From Streptomyces caniferus (lineage in GTDB: Bacteria; Actinomycetota; Actinomycetes; Streptomycetales; Streptomycetaceae): a stretch of 64,000 nucleotides of DNA. Shown here one piece after another: positions 51,822-62,248 of the stretch. The notes beneath the pieces were generated by a model, which made no database searches, was not told where the DNA came from, and saw only the letters and a program-made list of their open reading frames with translations. The position numbers and the translations under genes were made by a program. Location of the stretch: assembly GCF_009811555.1 (NCBI RefSeq), contig NZ_BLIN01000005.1, forward strand, positions 2,117,501 to 2,181,500. The letters are read 5' to 3'. Numbering within the stretch: position 1 is the first letter of the stretch; each line of letters begins with the position of its first letter.

Positions 51822-51875
51822 GGCTCAGTCAGTCCTCGTCCTCATCCGCTGTGCTTGTTAACCGGCTGCGTCTGT

Positions 51876-53132
51876 TTAACCGAAGAAGTTGCGGACGTGC
51901 TCCAGGCCCTCGACCAAGGCATCGACCTCGGCGGGCGTGGAGTACAGATAGAACGACGCTCGCGTGGTCGCAGGAATTCCGAAGCGCAGGCAGACCGGCC
52001 GTGCGCAGTGGTGCCCCACGCGGACGGCGATGCCCTGCTCGTCCAGCACCTGGCCGACGTCGTGCGGGTGGATGTCACCGAGCGTGAAGGAGAGCGTCGC
52101 CCCGCGGTCCTCGGCCGTGCTCGGGCCGATGATGCGCAGGTCGGGGACCTCCAGCAGCCGCTTGACGGCGTACTCGGTGATCGCGTGCTCGTGCGCGGCG
52201 ATGTGGTCCATGCCGATCGAGGAGAGGTAGTCCACGGCCGCGCCGAGGCCGACGGCCTGGGCGATCGGGGGCGTACCGGCCTCGAACTTGTGCGGTGCGG
52301 GCGCATAGGTCGAGGAGTGCATCGAGACGGTCTCGATCATCTCGCCGCCACCGAGGAACGGCGGGAGGTCCTCCAGCAGCTCCTGGCGGCCCCACAGCAC
52401 ACCGATGCCGGTCGGGCCGCACATCTTGTGGCCGGTGAAGGCCACGAAGTCGGCCTGCAGCGCCTGCACGTCCAGCACCATGTGCGGGGCGGCCTGCGAG
52501 GCGTCGATGCAGACCAGCGCGCCGACCTCCTGGGCGCGGCGGATGATCGTCTCGACCGGGTTGATGGTGCCCATGATGTTGGAGACCAGCGTGAAGGAGA
52601 CGATCTTCGTCTGCTCCGTGATGATCTCTTCGATGTTGGACAGGTCGAGACGGCCGTCGTCAGTGATGCCGAACCACTTCAGCTTCGCACCGGTGCGCTG
52701 CGAGAGCAGCTGCCACGGAACGATGTTGGAGTGGTGCTCCATCTCCGTGATGACGATCTCGGTCTCGCGGTCCACGCGGTAGGGCTCTTCGGCCCAGCCG
52801 AGCATGTTGGCCACGAGGTTGAGCGATTCCGAGGCGTTCTTGGTGAAGATCACCTCGTCGCGGCTCGGTGCGTTGATGAAGGCGGCCACCTTGTCACGGG
52901 CACCTTCGTACAGCGCCGTGGCCTCCTCGGCGAGCACATGCACGCCGCGGTGGACGTTGGCGTTGTGGCGTTCGTAGTAGGCGTTCAGGGCGTCGAGGAC
53001 CTGGCGCGGCTTCTGGGAGGTCGCCGCGTTGTCCAGGTACACGACCTTCTTCCCGTCGTGGACCTGACGGTCCAGAAGGGGGAAGTCCTTACGGATCGCC
53101 TCTGTGTCGAGGAGGCCCGGCAGCTGTGTCAC
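51876..53132 (-). CDS. sufS: SufS cysteine desulfurase
   Basis: This 418-residue class V PLP enzyme releases sulfur from cysteine as a persulfide. Schiff-base Lys236 lies in FTGHKMCGPTG, and the catalytic Cys376 in RVGHHCARPV, the short SufS-type loop. EMEHHSNIVPWQ is also typical. It overlaps sufC by 4 bp (ATGA). Confidence 0.96.
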   Translation of the reverse strand: MTQLPGLLDTEAIRKDFPLLDRQVHDGKKVVYLDNAATSQKPRQVLDALNAYYERHNANVHRGVHVLAEEATALYEGARDKVAAFINAPSRDEVIFTKNASESLNLVANMLGWAEEPYRVDRETEIVITEMEHHSNIVPWQLLSQRTGAKLKWFGITDDGRLDLSNIEEIITEQTKIVSFTLVSNIMGTINPVETIIRRAQEVGALVCIDASQAAPHMVLDVQALQADFVAFTGHKMCGPTGIGVLWGRQELLEDLPPFLGGGEMIETVSMHSSTYAPAPHKFEAGTPPIAQAVGLGAAVDYLSSIGMDHIAAHEHAITEYAVKRLLEVPDLRIIGPSTAEDRGATLSFTLGDIHPHDVGQVLDEQGIAVRVGHHCARPVCLRFGIPATTRASFYLYSTPAEVDALVEGLEHVRNFFG

Positions 53133-53893
53133 GCGGTTGCGCCACCCTTCGTGTACTCCTCGTAGCCCTCGGCCTCGAGCTTGTCGGCGAGCTCGGCACC
53201 GCCGGACTCGGCGATCCGGCCGTTGGCGAAGACGTGGACCTGGTCGGGCTTGATGTAGCGCAGGATGCGCGTGTAGTGCGTGATCAGCAGGGTGCCGACC
53301 TCGCCGGTCTCGCGGACGCGGTTGACGCCCTCGGAGACGGTGCGCAGGGCGTCGACGTCCAGGCCGGAGTCGGTCTCGTCGAGGATCGCGATCGCGGGCT
53401 TGAGCAGCTCCAGCTGGAGGATCTCGTGGCGCTTCTTCTCACCGCCGGAGAAGCCCTCGTTGACGTTGCGCTCGGCGAAGGAGGGGTCCATCTGGAGCCG
53501 CTCCATGGCCTCCTTGACCTCCTTGACCCACAGCCGCAGCTTGGGGGCCTCGCCGCGGATCGCGGTCGCGGAGGTCCGCAGGAAGTTGGAGACCGAGACG
53601 CCGGGCACCTCGACCGGGTACTGCATGGCGAGGAAGACGCCGGCGCGGGCGCGCTCGTCGACGGACATCTCCAGGACGTTCTCGCCGTCGAGGGTGACCG
53701 TGCCACCGGTGATCGTGTACTTGGGGTGACCCGCAAGGGAGTAGGCGAGGGTCGACTTGCCGGAGCCGTTGGGGCCCATGATGGCGTGCGTCTCGCCCTG
53801 CTTCACGGTCAGGTCGACGCCCTTCAGGATCTCGCGCGGGCCGTTCTCGGCCTCGACGGAGACGTGCAGGTCGTGGATCTCAAGCGTTGCCAT
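53129..53893 (-). CDS. sufC: SufC ATPase of the SufBCD scaffold
   Basis: This 254-residue ABC-type ATPase has Walker A GPNGSGKST, the signature FSGGEKKR and Walker B AILDETDSGLD, where ETDSGLD is typical of SufC. It forms the SufBC2D complex with the neighbouring genes' products. It begins 7 bp after the Rieske gene. Confidence 0.97.
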   Translation of the reverse strand: MATLEIHDLHVSVEAENGPREILKGVDLTVKQGETHAIMGPNGSGKSTLAYSLAGHPKYTITGGTVTLDGENVLEMSVDERARAGVFLAMQYPVEVPGVSVSNFLRTSATAIRGEAPKLRLWVKEVKEAMERLQMDPSFAERNVNEGFSGGEKKRHEILQLELLKPAIAILDETDSGLDVDALRTVSEGVNRVRETGEVGTLLITHYTRILRYIKPDQVHVFANGRIAESGGAELADKLEAEGYEEYTKGGATA

Positions 53894-53900
53894 GGGGAAC

Positions 53901-54218
53901 TCAGGACTCCTGGGTGACGGAGACGAGCACGTCGTCCCCTTCGATCTTTACGGGGTATACGGGGACGGGGCGCGTCGCGGGAAGGCCGTTCGGCTTGCCG
54001 GTACGCAGGTCGAAGCTCGAACCGTGCAGCCAGCACTCGATCGAGCAGTCCTCGACCTCGCCCTCCGAGAGGGAGACGTTCGCATGCGAGCAGATGTCGT
54101 TGATCGCGAACACCTCGCCCTCGGTGCGGACCAGGGAGACGGGCGTGCCGTCGAGCTCCACCCTCTTGGGGGTGTCGTCCTCCAGCTCGCTGAGCGCCGC
54201 TGCGCGTACGTACGTCAT
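53901..54218 (-). CDS. Rieske-type [2Fe-2S] ferredoxin in the suf operon
   Basis: This 105-residue protein has the two Rieske ligand pairs Cys43/His45 (CSH) and Cys62/His65 (CWLH). It resembles the ferredoxin subunit of non-heme dioxygenases, but no oxygenase is near. It overlaps sufD by 4 bp (ATGA). A possible role is electron supply during cluster assembly; this gene is common in actinobacterial suf operons. Confidence 0.9.
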   Translation of the reverse strand: MTYVRAAALSELEDDTPKRVELDGTPVSLVRTEGEVFAINDICSHANVSLSEGEVEDCSIECWLHGSSFDLRTGKPNGLPATRPVPVYPVKIEGDDVLVSVTQES

Positions 54219-55399
54219 GCCGCGGACGCTTCCAGCTCGGCCTCGATCTTGCTCATCAGACGCTCTTCGACGTCCGGGAGACCGATCTGCTGGACCAGCT
54301 CGGCGAAGAAGCCGCGGACCACCAGCCGGCGGGCCTCGTCGGCCGGGATACCGCGGGCCATGAGGTAGAAGAGCTGCTCGTCGTCGAAGCGGCCGGTCGC
54401 CGAGGCGTGGCCGGCGCCGACGATCTCGCCGGTCTCGATCTCCAGGTTGGGCACCGAGTCGACCCGCGCGCCGTCGGTGAGGACGAGGTTGCGGTTGAGC
54501 TCGTAGGTGTCCGTGCCGGTCGCCGAGGCCCGGATCAGGACGTCGCCGATCCATACGGCGTGCGCGTCGTCGCCCTGCAGCGCGCCCTTGTAGACCACGT
54601 TCGAGCGGCAGTTGGACGCCTCGTGGTCGACGAAGAGCCGGTGCTCGTGGTGCTGGCCCTGCTCGGTGAAGTACAGGCCGTAGAACTCGGCCTCACCGCC
54701 GGGGCCCGCGTAGGTGACGCGCGGGTGCAGCCGGACGAGGTCGCCGCCGAAGGTGACGATCACGGACTTGAAGCTCGCGTCCCGGCCGACCAGGGCGTTG
54801 TGCTGCCCGACGTGCACCGCCCGCTCGTCCCAGTCCTGGACGGAGACGACGGTCAGCTTGGCGCCGTCACCGAGGAGGTAGTCGACGTTGGCGGCGAGCA
54901 CCGCGTCACCGGTGTGGTCGATGACCACGACCGCCTCGGCGAACGCGCCGAGCTCGATGACCTGGTGGCCGTAGGCCGTGCCGCCCTCGCCGTGGACGGT
55001 GATCCGGATCGGCTCGGAGAGCTGCGCCTCCTTGGGGACCGAGATCACCGACGCCTTCTCGAAGGAGCTGTACGCCTGGGCGGCGACCCGGTCCACGGGC
55101 GTGCCGGCCTTGCCGACCCGCGGGTCGGCGCGGTCGACCAGCTCGTGGGTGACGCCCTCGGGAGCGGTGATGTCGATCTTCAGGTCGGGACCGCCGGCCT
55201 CGGCACTGCCGTCGTGCAGGCCCTTCAGGCGCGCGAGGGGCGTGAAGCGCCACTCCTCCTCGCGGCCGTGCGGCACCGGGAAGTCCGCCACGTCGTAGGA
55301 CGGCGGGGCGCTCATCCGAGTGGCGACGGTGGACTCCGCGGCCACCGCGATGGAGCCGGTGGTCGTGGAACCCGCCGGGATGTTCTGAGCCTCAGCCAT
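54215..55399 (-). CDS. sufD: SufD scaffold subunit
   Basis: This 394-residue beta-helix protein pairs with SufB and SufC. It shows LHPRVTYAGPGGEAEFYGLYF, DHEASNCRSNVVYKGALQG, NLVLTDGARVDSVPNLEIETGEI and the C-terminal [19 protein letters not shown]. It starts 87 bp after sufB. ATG 55399. Confidence 0.95.
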   Translation of the reverse strand: MAEAQNIPAGSTTTGSIAVAAESTVATRMSAPPSYDVADFPVPHGREEEWRFTPLARLKGLHDGSAEAGGPDLKIDITAPEGVTHELVDRADPRVGKAGTPVDRVAAQAYSSFEKASVISVPKEAQLSEPIRITVHGEGGTAYGHQVIELGAFAEAVVVIDHTGDAVLAANVDYLLGDGAKLTVVSVQDWDERAVHVGQHNALVGRDASFKSVIVTFGGDLVRLHPRVTYAGPGGEAEFYGLYFTEQGQHHEHRLFVDHEASNCRSNVVYKGALQGDDAHAVWIGDVLIRASATGTDTYELNRNLVLTDGARVDSVPNLEIETGEIVGAGHASATGRFDDEQLFYLMARGIPADEARRLVVRGFFAELVQQIGLPDVEERLMSKIEAELEASAA

Positions 55400-55486
55400 G
55401 GCTGTCGTAGTGCTCGCTTTCTGGTTGCGATCCTCGGCCTGCCCGCAGGACGGCCGCCGCGTCGGTCGTTGAGTGTGCCGGGGCCG

Positions 55487-56908
55487 TCAGCCGACCGCGC
55501 CTTCCATCTGCAGCTCGATCAGCCGGTTGAGCTCCAGCGCGTACTCCATCGGCAGCTCACGGGCGATCGGCTCGACGAAGCCACGGACGATCATCGCCAT
55601 GGCCTCGAACTCCGTCAGGCCGCGCGCCATCAGGTAGAAGAGCTGGTCCTCGCTGACCTTGGAGACCGTGGCCTCGTGCCCCATGGAGACGTCGTCCTCG
55701 CGGACGTCGACGTAGGGGTAGGTGTCCGAGCGGGAGATGGTGTCCACCAGCAGGGCGTCGCACAGCACGTTGGACTTGGAGCCCGCGGCGCCCTCGCCGA
55801 TCTCGACCAGACCGCGGTAGGAGGTCCGGCCGCCGCCTCGCGCCACCGACTTGGAGACGATGTTGGAGGAGGTGTTCGGCGCCATGTGGACCATCTTGGA
55901 GCCGGCGTCCTGGTGCTGGCCCTCGCCCGCGAAGGCGATGGACAGGGTCTCGCCCTTGGCGTGCTCGCCCATCAGGTAGACGGCCGGGTACTTCATCGTC
56001 ACCTTGGAGCCGAGGTTGCCGTCGACCCACTCCATGGTCGCGCCCTCGTAGGCGACGGCGCGCTTGGTGACCAGGTTGTAGACGTTGTTCGACCAGTTCT
56101 GGATGGTCGTGTAGCGGCAGCGGCCGCCCTTCTTCACGATGATCTCGACGACCGCGGAGTGCAGCGAGTCCGACTTGTAGATCGGGGCGGTGCAGCCCTC
56201 GACGTAGTGGACGTAGGCGTCCTCGTCGACGATGATCAGCGTCCGCTCGAACTGGCCCATGTTCTCGGTGTTGATCCGGAAGTAGGCCTGCAGCGGGATG
56301 TCGACGTGGACACCCTTGGGGACGTAGATGAACGAGCCGCCGGACCACACCGCGGTGTTCAGCGACGCGAACTTGTTGTCGCCGACCGGGATGACCGTGC
56401 CGAAGTACTCCTGGAAGAGCTCCGGGTGCTCCTTGAGGGCGGTGTCGGTGTCCAGGAACAGGACGCCCTGCTCCTCCAGGTCCTCGCGGATCTGGTGGTA
56501 GACGACCTCGGACTCGTACTGCGCGGCGACACCGGCGACCAGGCGCTGCTTCTCCGCCTCGGGGATGCCGAGCTTGTCGTAGGTGTTCTTGATGTCCTCG
56601 GGCAGGTCCTCCCAGGAGGCGGCCTGCTGCTCGGTGGAGCGGACGAAGTACTTGATGTTGTCGAAGTCGATGCCCGACAGGTCCGAGCCCCACTGCGGCA
56701 TCGGCTTCTTGCCGAAGAGCTTGAGGCCCTTGAGGCGGAGCTTGAGCATCCACTCCGGCTCGTTCTTCTTCGCCGAGATGTCGCGGACGACGGCCTCGGA
56801 GAGACCGCGCTTGGCGGAGGCGCCGGCCACGTCGGAGTCGGCCCAGCCGTATTCGTACTTGCCCAGGCCCTCGAGCTCGGGGTGAGCAGTCTCCGTGGGG
56901 AGCGTCAT
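55487..56908 (-). CDS. sufB: SufB scaffold subunit
   Basis: This 473-residue core scaffold protein builds new Fe-S clusters. Typical sequence includes [48 protein letters not shown] and [20 protein letters not shown]. Cys in EGCTAP and NVLCDALL are conserved. The ATG overlaps the sufR stop by 4 bp; the open frame runs further upstream, antisense to nothing useful. Confidence 0.96.
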   Translation of the reverse strand: MTLPTETAHPELEGLGKYEYGWADSDVAGASAKRGLSEAVVRDISAKKNEPEWMLKLRLKGLKLFGKKPMPQWGSDLSGIDFDNIKYFVRSTEQQAASWEDLPEDIKNTYDKLGIPEAEKQRLVAGVAAQYESEVVYHQIREDLEEQGVLFLDTDTALKEHPELFQEYFGTVIPVGDNKFASLNTAVWSGGSFIYVPKGVHVDIPLQAYFRINTENMGQFERTLIIVDEDAYVHYVEGCTAPIYKSDSLHSAVVEIIVKKGGRCRYTTIQNWSNNVYNLVTKRAVAYEGATMEWVDGNLGSKVTMKYPAVYLMGEHAKGETLSIAFAGEGQHQDAGSKMVHMAPNTSSNIVSKSVARGGGRTSYRGLVEIGEGAAGSKSNVLCDALLVDTISRSDTYPYVDVREDDVSMGHEATVSKVSEDQLFYLMARGLTEFEAMAMIVRGFVEPIARELPMEYALELNRLIELQMEGAVG

Positions 56909-57765
56909 GCGGGGTTCCTCCCGGCCGTGCTTGCAGATGCTGTGGTGGTCTTGGTGGTGCGTGCGGTGCTGTGAGCAGCCTTGCCGGCGCCGCCCTTCGG
57001 GATGAAGGTCGTGCACACCCCGTCGCCGTGGGCGATGGTGGCAAGCCGCTGTACATGGGTCCCGAGCAATCGGGAGAAGACCTCGGTCTCCGCCTCGCAC
57101 AGCTGCGGGTACTGCTCGGCGACGTGAGCGACCGGGCAGTGGTGCTGGCAGAGCTGTTCACCGAGCTGGGGATTGGGGGCGCTGCGCGCCGTAGCAGCGT
57201 ACCCGTCCGCGGTCAACGCCTTCGCCAGGGCCTCCGTACGGGCCTCCGGATCGGCGGTCTCCACCGCCTTGCGGTAGCCCTCGGCCTGGGCGGCGAGCCG
57301 CGCGCGGGCGAACGCGGCGACGGCGGCCTCGCCCTCCTCGCCGCCGCCCGCGCTCTGCGCGATCCAGCGCAGCGCGTCGGAGGCGAGCTGGTCGTAGGCC
57401 TGGTCGAAGGCGTCCCGTCCGCAGTCGGTGAGGACGAAGGCCTTGGCCGGGCGGCCGCGGCCACGGGTGCCGTAGACCCGCTTCTCACGGGGCTCGACGA
57501 CGCCCTCGGTGGCCAGCGCGTCCAGATGCCGGCGCACGGCGGCCTGGGTCAGCCCCAGGCGCAGCGCCAGCTCGGCCGCGGTGGACGGACCGTGGTCGAG
57601 GATGGAGCGGGCGACCCGGTTGCGAGTGCCCTGCGCTTCGTCGTGCGGCGCCGGGGCGGGCGCGGCGCCCGGAGCGCTGCGCTCGGTCTGCTCGGGCGCG
57701 GAGGCGGCCGGCCCGGCGGTCTGGTCGACCGCGGGCCCTTCCTGTTCCTCGCTCGCGTATTTCAC
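56905..57765 (-). CDS. sufR: SufR-type Fe-S-sensing repressor
   Basis: This 286-residue regulator has a winged helix ([30 protein letters not shown]) and a C-terminal cysteine group CQHHC-x12-C (Cys206, 210, 223) with Cys251, which would hold a [4Fe-4S] cluster as in SufR. Holo-SufR represses the operon it begins. I chose GTG 57765, which has no ribosome site and directly abuts the candidate operator; TTG 57801 would be in frame but coincides with a likely -35. Confidence 0.88.
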   Translation of the reverse strand: MKYASEEQEGPAVDQTAGPAASAPEQTERSAPGAAPAPAPHDEAQGTRNRVARSILDHGPSTAAELALRLGLTQAAVRRHLDALATEGVVEPREKRVYGTRGRGRPAKAFVLTDCGRDAFDQAYDQLASDALRWIAQSAGGGEEGEAAVAAFARARLAAQAEGYRKAVETADPEARTEALAKALTADGYAATARSAPNPQLGEQLCQHHCPVAHVAEQYPQLCEAETEVFSRLLGTHVQRLATIAHGDGVCTTFIPKGGAGKAAHSTARTTKTTTASASTAGRNPA

Positions 57766-57778
57766 AACGCCATTGTTG
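57765..57778. promoter_or_regulatory. SufR operator CAAC-N6-GTTG at a leaderless promoter
   Basis: CAAC (57765-57768), six bases, GTTG (57775-57778) matches the CAAC-N6-GTTG palindrome known for Streptomyces SufR. It covers the -10 region (AACAAT) and touches the GTG start. A TTGTAT hexamer at 57796-57801 could be the -35. Confidence 0.75.
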
Positions 57779-58005
57779 CGTAATTCGTCGAAGCGATACA
57801 AGCCTCGTCCGGATCACGGACGGGTGGCCTCTATCACTTAGGCTGCCCTAATTCAAGCGCCTTCCGGGTCCCCCGGAAGCACGCCCACCTGCGACAGGAC
57901 GCCCCCGCCCAGCGGGGCGCACCAGGGCGCGCGGAGCGCCGGAAACAGTTCGGCCGCACTCCGCCGGATTGCGTACCCGGGCGCCGAAAAGCACCGACGC
58001 CCCCA

Positions 58006-58036
58006 TTGAAGAACGCCCCGCCACTCTCCGTAGACT
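58006..58036 (+). promoter_or_regulatory. Leaderless-type promoter of the ABC exporter
   Basis: TTGAAG (58006-58011) and TAGACT (58031-58036) are 19 bp apart, and the ATG lies 7 bp after the -10, so transcription should start at or next to the start codon. Confidence 0.55.
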
Positions 58037-58043
58037 GCCCGCC

Positions 58044-59002
<959 letters not shown>

Positions 59003-59006
<4 letters not shown>

Positions 59007-59098
59007 ATCACGGCCACCTGACGTTCGGCCGGGGGTCCGGGGGTCGCCCCCCGGGACGGCACAGTCTGGAGCTCACCGGCAAGGAGCTGCGCGCATGA
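59003..59098 (+). CDS. 31-codon micro-ORF bridging the ABC transporter genes
   Basis: ATG 59003 overlaps the ATPase stop (ATGA) and TGA 59096-59098 overlaps the permease start (ATGA). The peptide ends in LELTGKELRA, a copy of the ATPase C-terminus made by the 33-bp duplication. It is probably a coupling device kept after an insertion, not a functional peptide. Confidence 0.5.
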
Positions 59099-59901
59099 CC
59101 GCCACCGAGGCCGATGTGACCACCGGCACCTTCACCCCGCGGCCCGGGGCGGCCCCGCTGCCCCGGATGATCCGCGCGCAGGCTGCCCTGGAGACCAGGA
59201 TGCTGCTGCGCAACGGCGAGCAGCTGCTGCTGACCGTGATCATCCCGACGCTGCTGCTGGTGCTGTTCTCCGCCGTCGACATCGTCGCGGTGCCCACCGG
59301 CACGGCCGGCGGCGCGGGCAGCTCCGTGGACTTCCTGGCGCCCGGCATCCTGGCGCTCGCCGTGATGTCGACCGCCTTCACCGGCCAGGCCATCGCGACC
59401 GGCTTCGAGCGGCGCTACGGCGTGCTCAAGCGGCTCGCCGTCTCGCCGCTGCCGCGCTGGGGGCTGATGACCGCCAAGACCTGCGCGGTACTGGTCACCG
59501 AGGTCCTGCAGACCGCGCTGCTGACGGCCGTGGCCCTGGCGCTGGGCTGGTCCCCGCACGGCAACCCGCTCCATGTGGCGCTGCTGCTCCTGCTGGGCAC
59601 CGCCGCCTTCTCGGGCCTGGGCCTGCTGATGGCCGGCACGCTCAAGGCGGAGGCGACCCTCGCGGCGGCCAACCTGGTGTTCCTCCTGCTGCTGGTCGGC
59701 GGTGGCGTGATCGTCCCGCTGGACAAGTTCCCGCAGGCCGCGCAGAGCGTGCTCGGGCTGCTGCCGATCGCGGCGCTGTCCGACGGGCTGCGCGACGTCC
59801 TCCAGCACGGCGCCGGCATCCCCTGGCGGGACCTCGGCATCCTGGCGGTCTGGTCGGTGCTGGGCCTGGGCACGGCGGCCCGCTTCTTCCGCTGGGAGTG
59901 A
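59095..59901 (+). CDS. ABC-2 type exporter, permease protein
   Basis: This 268-residue protein has six membrane helices and the ABC-2 pattern (LLLTVIIPTLLLVLF, then GFERRYGVLKRLAVSPLPRWGLMTAK as the coupling segment). It pairs with the ATPase upstream; related pairs export drugs or lipids. The substrate is unknown. ATG 59095 lies in the second copy of the 33-bp repeat. Confidence 0.92.
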   Translation: MTATEADVTTGTFTPRPGAAPLPRMIRAQAALETRMLLRNGEQLLLTVIIPTLLLVLFSAVDIVAVPTGTAGGAGSSVDFLAPGILALAVMSTAFTGQAIATGFERRYGVLKRLAVSPLPRWGLMTAKTCAVLVTEVLQTALLTAVALALGWSPHGNPLHVALLLLLGTAAFSGLGLLMAGTLKAEATLAAANLVFLLLLVGGGVIVPLDKFPQAAQSVLGLLPIAALSDGLRDVLQHGAGIPWRDLGILAVWSVLGLGTAARFFRWE

Positions 59902-60073
59902 GCCACCGGGCGCGAGCCGCCGGGCAGGCCGGTCAGCCGGTCCACCCGACGGCTCCGGGCCGGTCCGGACGGCCGTTCCACCGGGCGACTCCGGGCGGCT
60001 CCGTCACCCGGAACACCTCCCCGCGCGCCCCTCGCACACCCCTCGTGAAAACTTGCACAAGGACCCGCCTACG

Positions 60074-61093
60074 ATGTCTCCCGTGCCGAACTTGCCGAAC
60101 TCGCTGAACCCCCTCGAGCTGATCGCCCGCCGCTGGCAGCCGTCCGCGGCCTTCGTGCGACGGGCCGCACTCGCCACCGTCGTGATGGCCGTGATCATCG
60201 TCGTCACGGGCGGCGCCGTCCGGCTCTCCCAGTCCGGCCTGGGCTGCTCGACCTGGCCCAAGTGCACGCCGGACAGCCTGACTCCGACCGCCGCGATGGG
60301 CATCAACGGGCTCATCGAGTTCGGCAACCGCATGCTGACCGATGTGCTGTGCGTGGTCATCGGGGTGTTCATCATCGCCGCCCGCGCCCGCCACCCCCGG
60401 CGCCGCTCGCTCACCCGCCTCGGCTGGGCGCAGTTCTGGCTCGTCATGACCAACGCCGTCGTCGGCGGCATCACGGTCCTCACCGGCCTCAACCCGTACA
60501 TCGTCAGCTCGCACTTCCTGGCGGCCACGGGGCTGCTCACGGTCGCCGTGCTGAGCTGGAAGCGCGCGTGCGAGGGCGACGAGACGCCCCGCGAACTGGT
60601 CGCCCGCCCGGTCCGGCAGCTGACCTGGCTGCTGGTGGGGTCGGCCGCCGCGCTCACCGTCATCGGCACGGTCGTCACCGGCGCGGGCCCGCACGCGGGC
60701 GACGCGAAGAAGGTCCACCGCATCCCGCTGGACTGGCAGGAGATCACCCAGCTGCACGTCGACTTCGTCTACATCGTCGTCGGCCTGACCGTCGCCCTGT
60801 GGTTCACGCTGCGCGCCGTCAAGGCCCCGGCCGCCCCGCGCCGGATGGTCCTGGAGCTGCTCGCCTGCCTCGCCCTGCAGGGCGTCGTCGGCTACGTCCA
60901 GTACTTCATGGGCCTGCCCGAAATCGTCATCGGGCTCCACATGCTGGGTTCGGCCCTGGTCTGGATCTGCGTGCTGCGGGTCAGCCTGTCCCTGCGCGAG
61001 CGCGGTCCGCTCCTGGAGGAGGACCCCGACGAGGCGGCCGCGGACGAGCCCGGGGCACCGGAACCTCAGTCGGCCCCCGCGCTCAGCCGGTAG
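60074..61093 (+). CDS. ctaA: Heme A synthase (COX15/CtaA)
   Basis: This 339-residue, eight-helix enzyme oxidises the C8 methyl of heme O to make heme A for cytochrome c oxidase. GGAVRLSQSGLGCSTWPKC, EFGNRMLTD, SHFLAA and LHVDFVYIV include expected heme-ligand histidines and the Cys pair. TACGAT overlaps the ATG; GTG 60083 (VPNLPNS) is an alternative start. The gene ends 28 bp inside the convergent gene. Confidence 0.93.
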   Translation: MSPVPNLPNSLNPLELIARRWQPSAAFVRRAALATVVMAVIIVVTGGAVRLSQSGLGCSTWPKCTPDSLTPTAAMGINGLIEFGNRMLTDVLCVVIGVFIIAARARHPRRRSLTRLGWAQFWLVMTNAVVGGITVLTGLNPYIVSSHFLAATGLLTVAVLSWKRACEGDETPRELVARPVRQLTWLLVGSAAALTVIGTVVTGAGPHAGDAKKVHRIPLDWQEITQLHVDFVYIVVGLTVALWFTLRAVKAPAAPRRMVLELLACLALQGVVGYVQYFMGLPEIVIGLHMLGSALVWICVLRVSLSLRERGPLLEEDPDEAAADEPGAPEPQSAPALSR

Positions 61094-62112
61094 ACCCGGC
61101 GCGCGGTCCCCGACCCGACCATCTCGGTGATCCGCCGCCCGTCCTCGGCGCCGCACAGCCCCTCGTCGGCCCACTCCCGTACGAGGCGGCCCATGGCCCG
61201 CAGGAAGAACCGGGCGCCGGTCACGTACAGCTCGGGCAGCCCGCGGGCGCCCGAGGAGAACAGCAGCTTGCCGAACGGCGCCCGGCCGAGCGTCTCCTCG
61301 GGGCGCGGTCCGGCGTCCGCGTACACATGGGCGTGCACCGCGGCGAGCTCCGCCGCCCGCCGGTGGTGCGGCGCCCGCGGCAGCAGGACGAGAGCCGAGC
61401 CGATACCGGTCGTGGCGCGCAGGAAGCCCGCCAGCGGCCGCGGATCGGGGCCGTGCAACTGCACCGGAAGGCCGGTCGCCACCGCGCTCCACAACAGATG
61501 CCGTAGGAGCGTGGGCTCGCCGAGCCGCTCCCCGGGGCGGCGGCCGCGCAGCCAGCGGTCCGCGGCGCGCCGTACCTCGCCCGCCTCGGGGGCGTACCCG
61601 TCGCAGTGGGTGGCGCCGGAGGCGAAGGCGGTGGCGTGCTGGGCCGCGGCGTACAGGGCCTCGGCGGCGTAGCCGAGGAAGGAGTCGACGCTGCCCGAGG
61701 TGTCGGCGACCTGCTCGGCGAGCGGTTCGAGCCGGACGACCTCGTGGGCGCCGGCCTCGGCGGCGGTGGCCAGTTCGCAGGCCGAGGTCAGATCGCTGGG
61801 GGTGCCGGCCTCCAGCAGGAACGTGCCGATGCCGGAGCCCCGCAGCAGCAGGCGTCCGGCCCGGTAGGCGCCCACCTCGCGTCTGCGGGCCAGGTAGTGG
61901 GCGGGCGGGCACCGCGGTTCCAGGCCGAGCAGCGGGGGGCACCAGCGGCGTATCGCCAGGCCGGTGAGGCTGTCGAAGTAGCTGGTGCCGGCGGGGGCCG
62001 GGCCGTGGGCGCCGACCGCGGCGGCGAGGTGGGTCTCGAACGATCCGAGGCCGAGCTCACCGTGCACCGCGCCGTGGCTGTGCTGATCGATGAGCGCTGG
62101 GAGCCCGTCCAT
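61066..62112 (-). CDS. Amidohydrolase-like protein
   Basis: This 348-residue protein begins with DQHSHG, the HxH of amidohydrolases, and ends KLLFSSGARGLPELY, which resembles the late strand of the FluG/2-amidohydrolase group. LQLHGPDPRPL (PVQLHGPD) may hold another ligand. The usual catalytic Asp is replaced by Ser/Gly in FSSGARG, so activity is uncertain. It overlaps the ctaA 3' end by 28 bp. Confidence 0.72.
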   Translation of the reverse strand: MDGLPALIDQHSHGAVHGELGLGSFETHLAAAVGAHGPAPAGTSYFDSLTGLAIRRWCPPLLGLEPRCPPAHYLARRREVGAYRAGRLLLRGSGIGTFLLEAGTPSDLTSACELATAAEAGAHEVVRLEPLAEQVADTSGSVDSFLGYAAEALYAAAQHATAFASGATHCDGYAPEAGEVRRAADRWLRGRRPGERLGEPTLLRHLLWSAVATGLPVQLHGPDPRPLAGFLRATTGIGSALVLLPRAPHHRRAAELAAVHAHVYADAGPRPEETLGRAPFGKLLFSSGARGLPELYVTGARFFLRAMGRLVREWADEGLCGAEDGRRITEMVGSGTARRVYRLSAGAD

Positions 62113-62248
62113 CCGCTCCTCCTCGCCGTGAGCCCGCCGGACGCGGCCGGAGCGCCGCGCCTGGTGGGCCTAACGGACGAGGAGGTGGTGAGGTATCGGG
62201 CTCCGCTTCCGGCGTGCGCTCCGGCGCACGGCGCCCGGCACCGGACCG

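Noticed and set aside
54407..56974. 855-codon plus-strand open frame
   Set aside because: Exact antisense of sufD and sufB, which are certain.
57766..57801. TTG start for sufR at 57801
   Set aside because: No ribosome site; the TTG overlaps a likely -35 and would put the operator inside the coding region.
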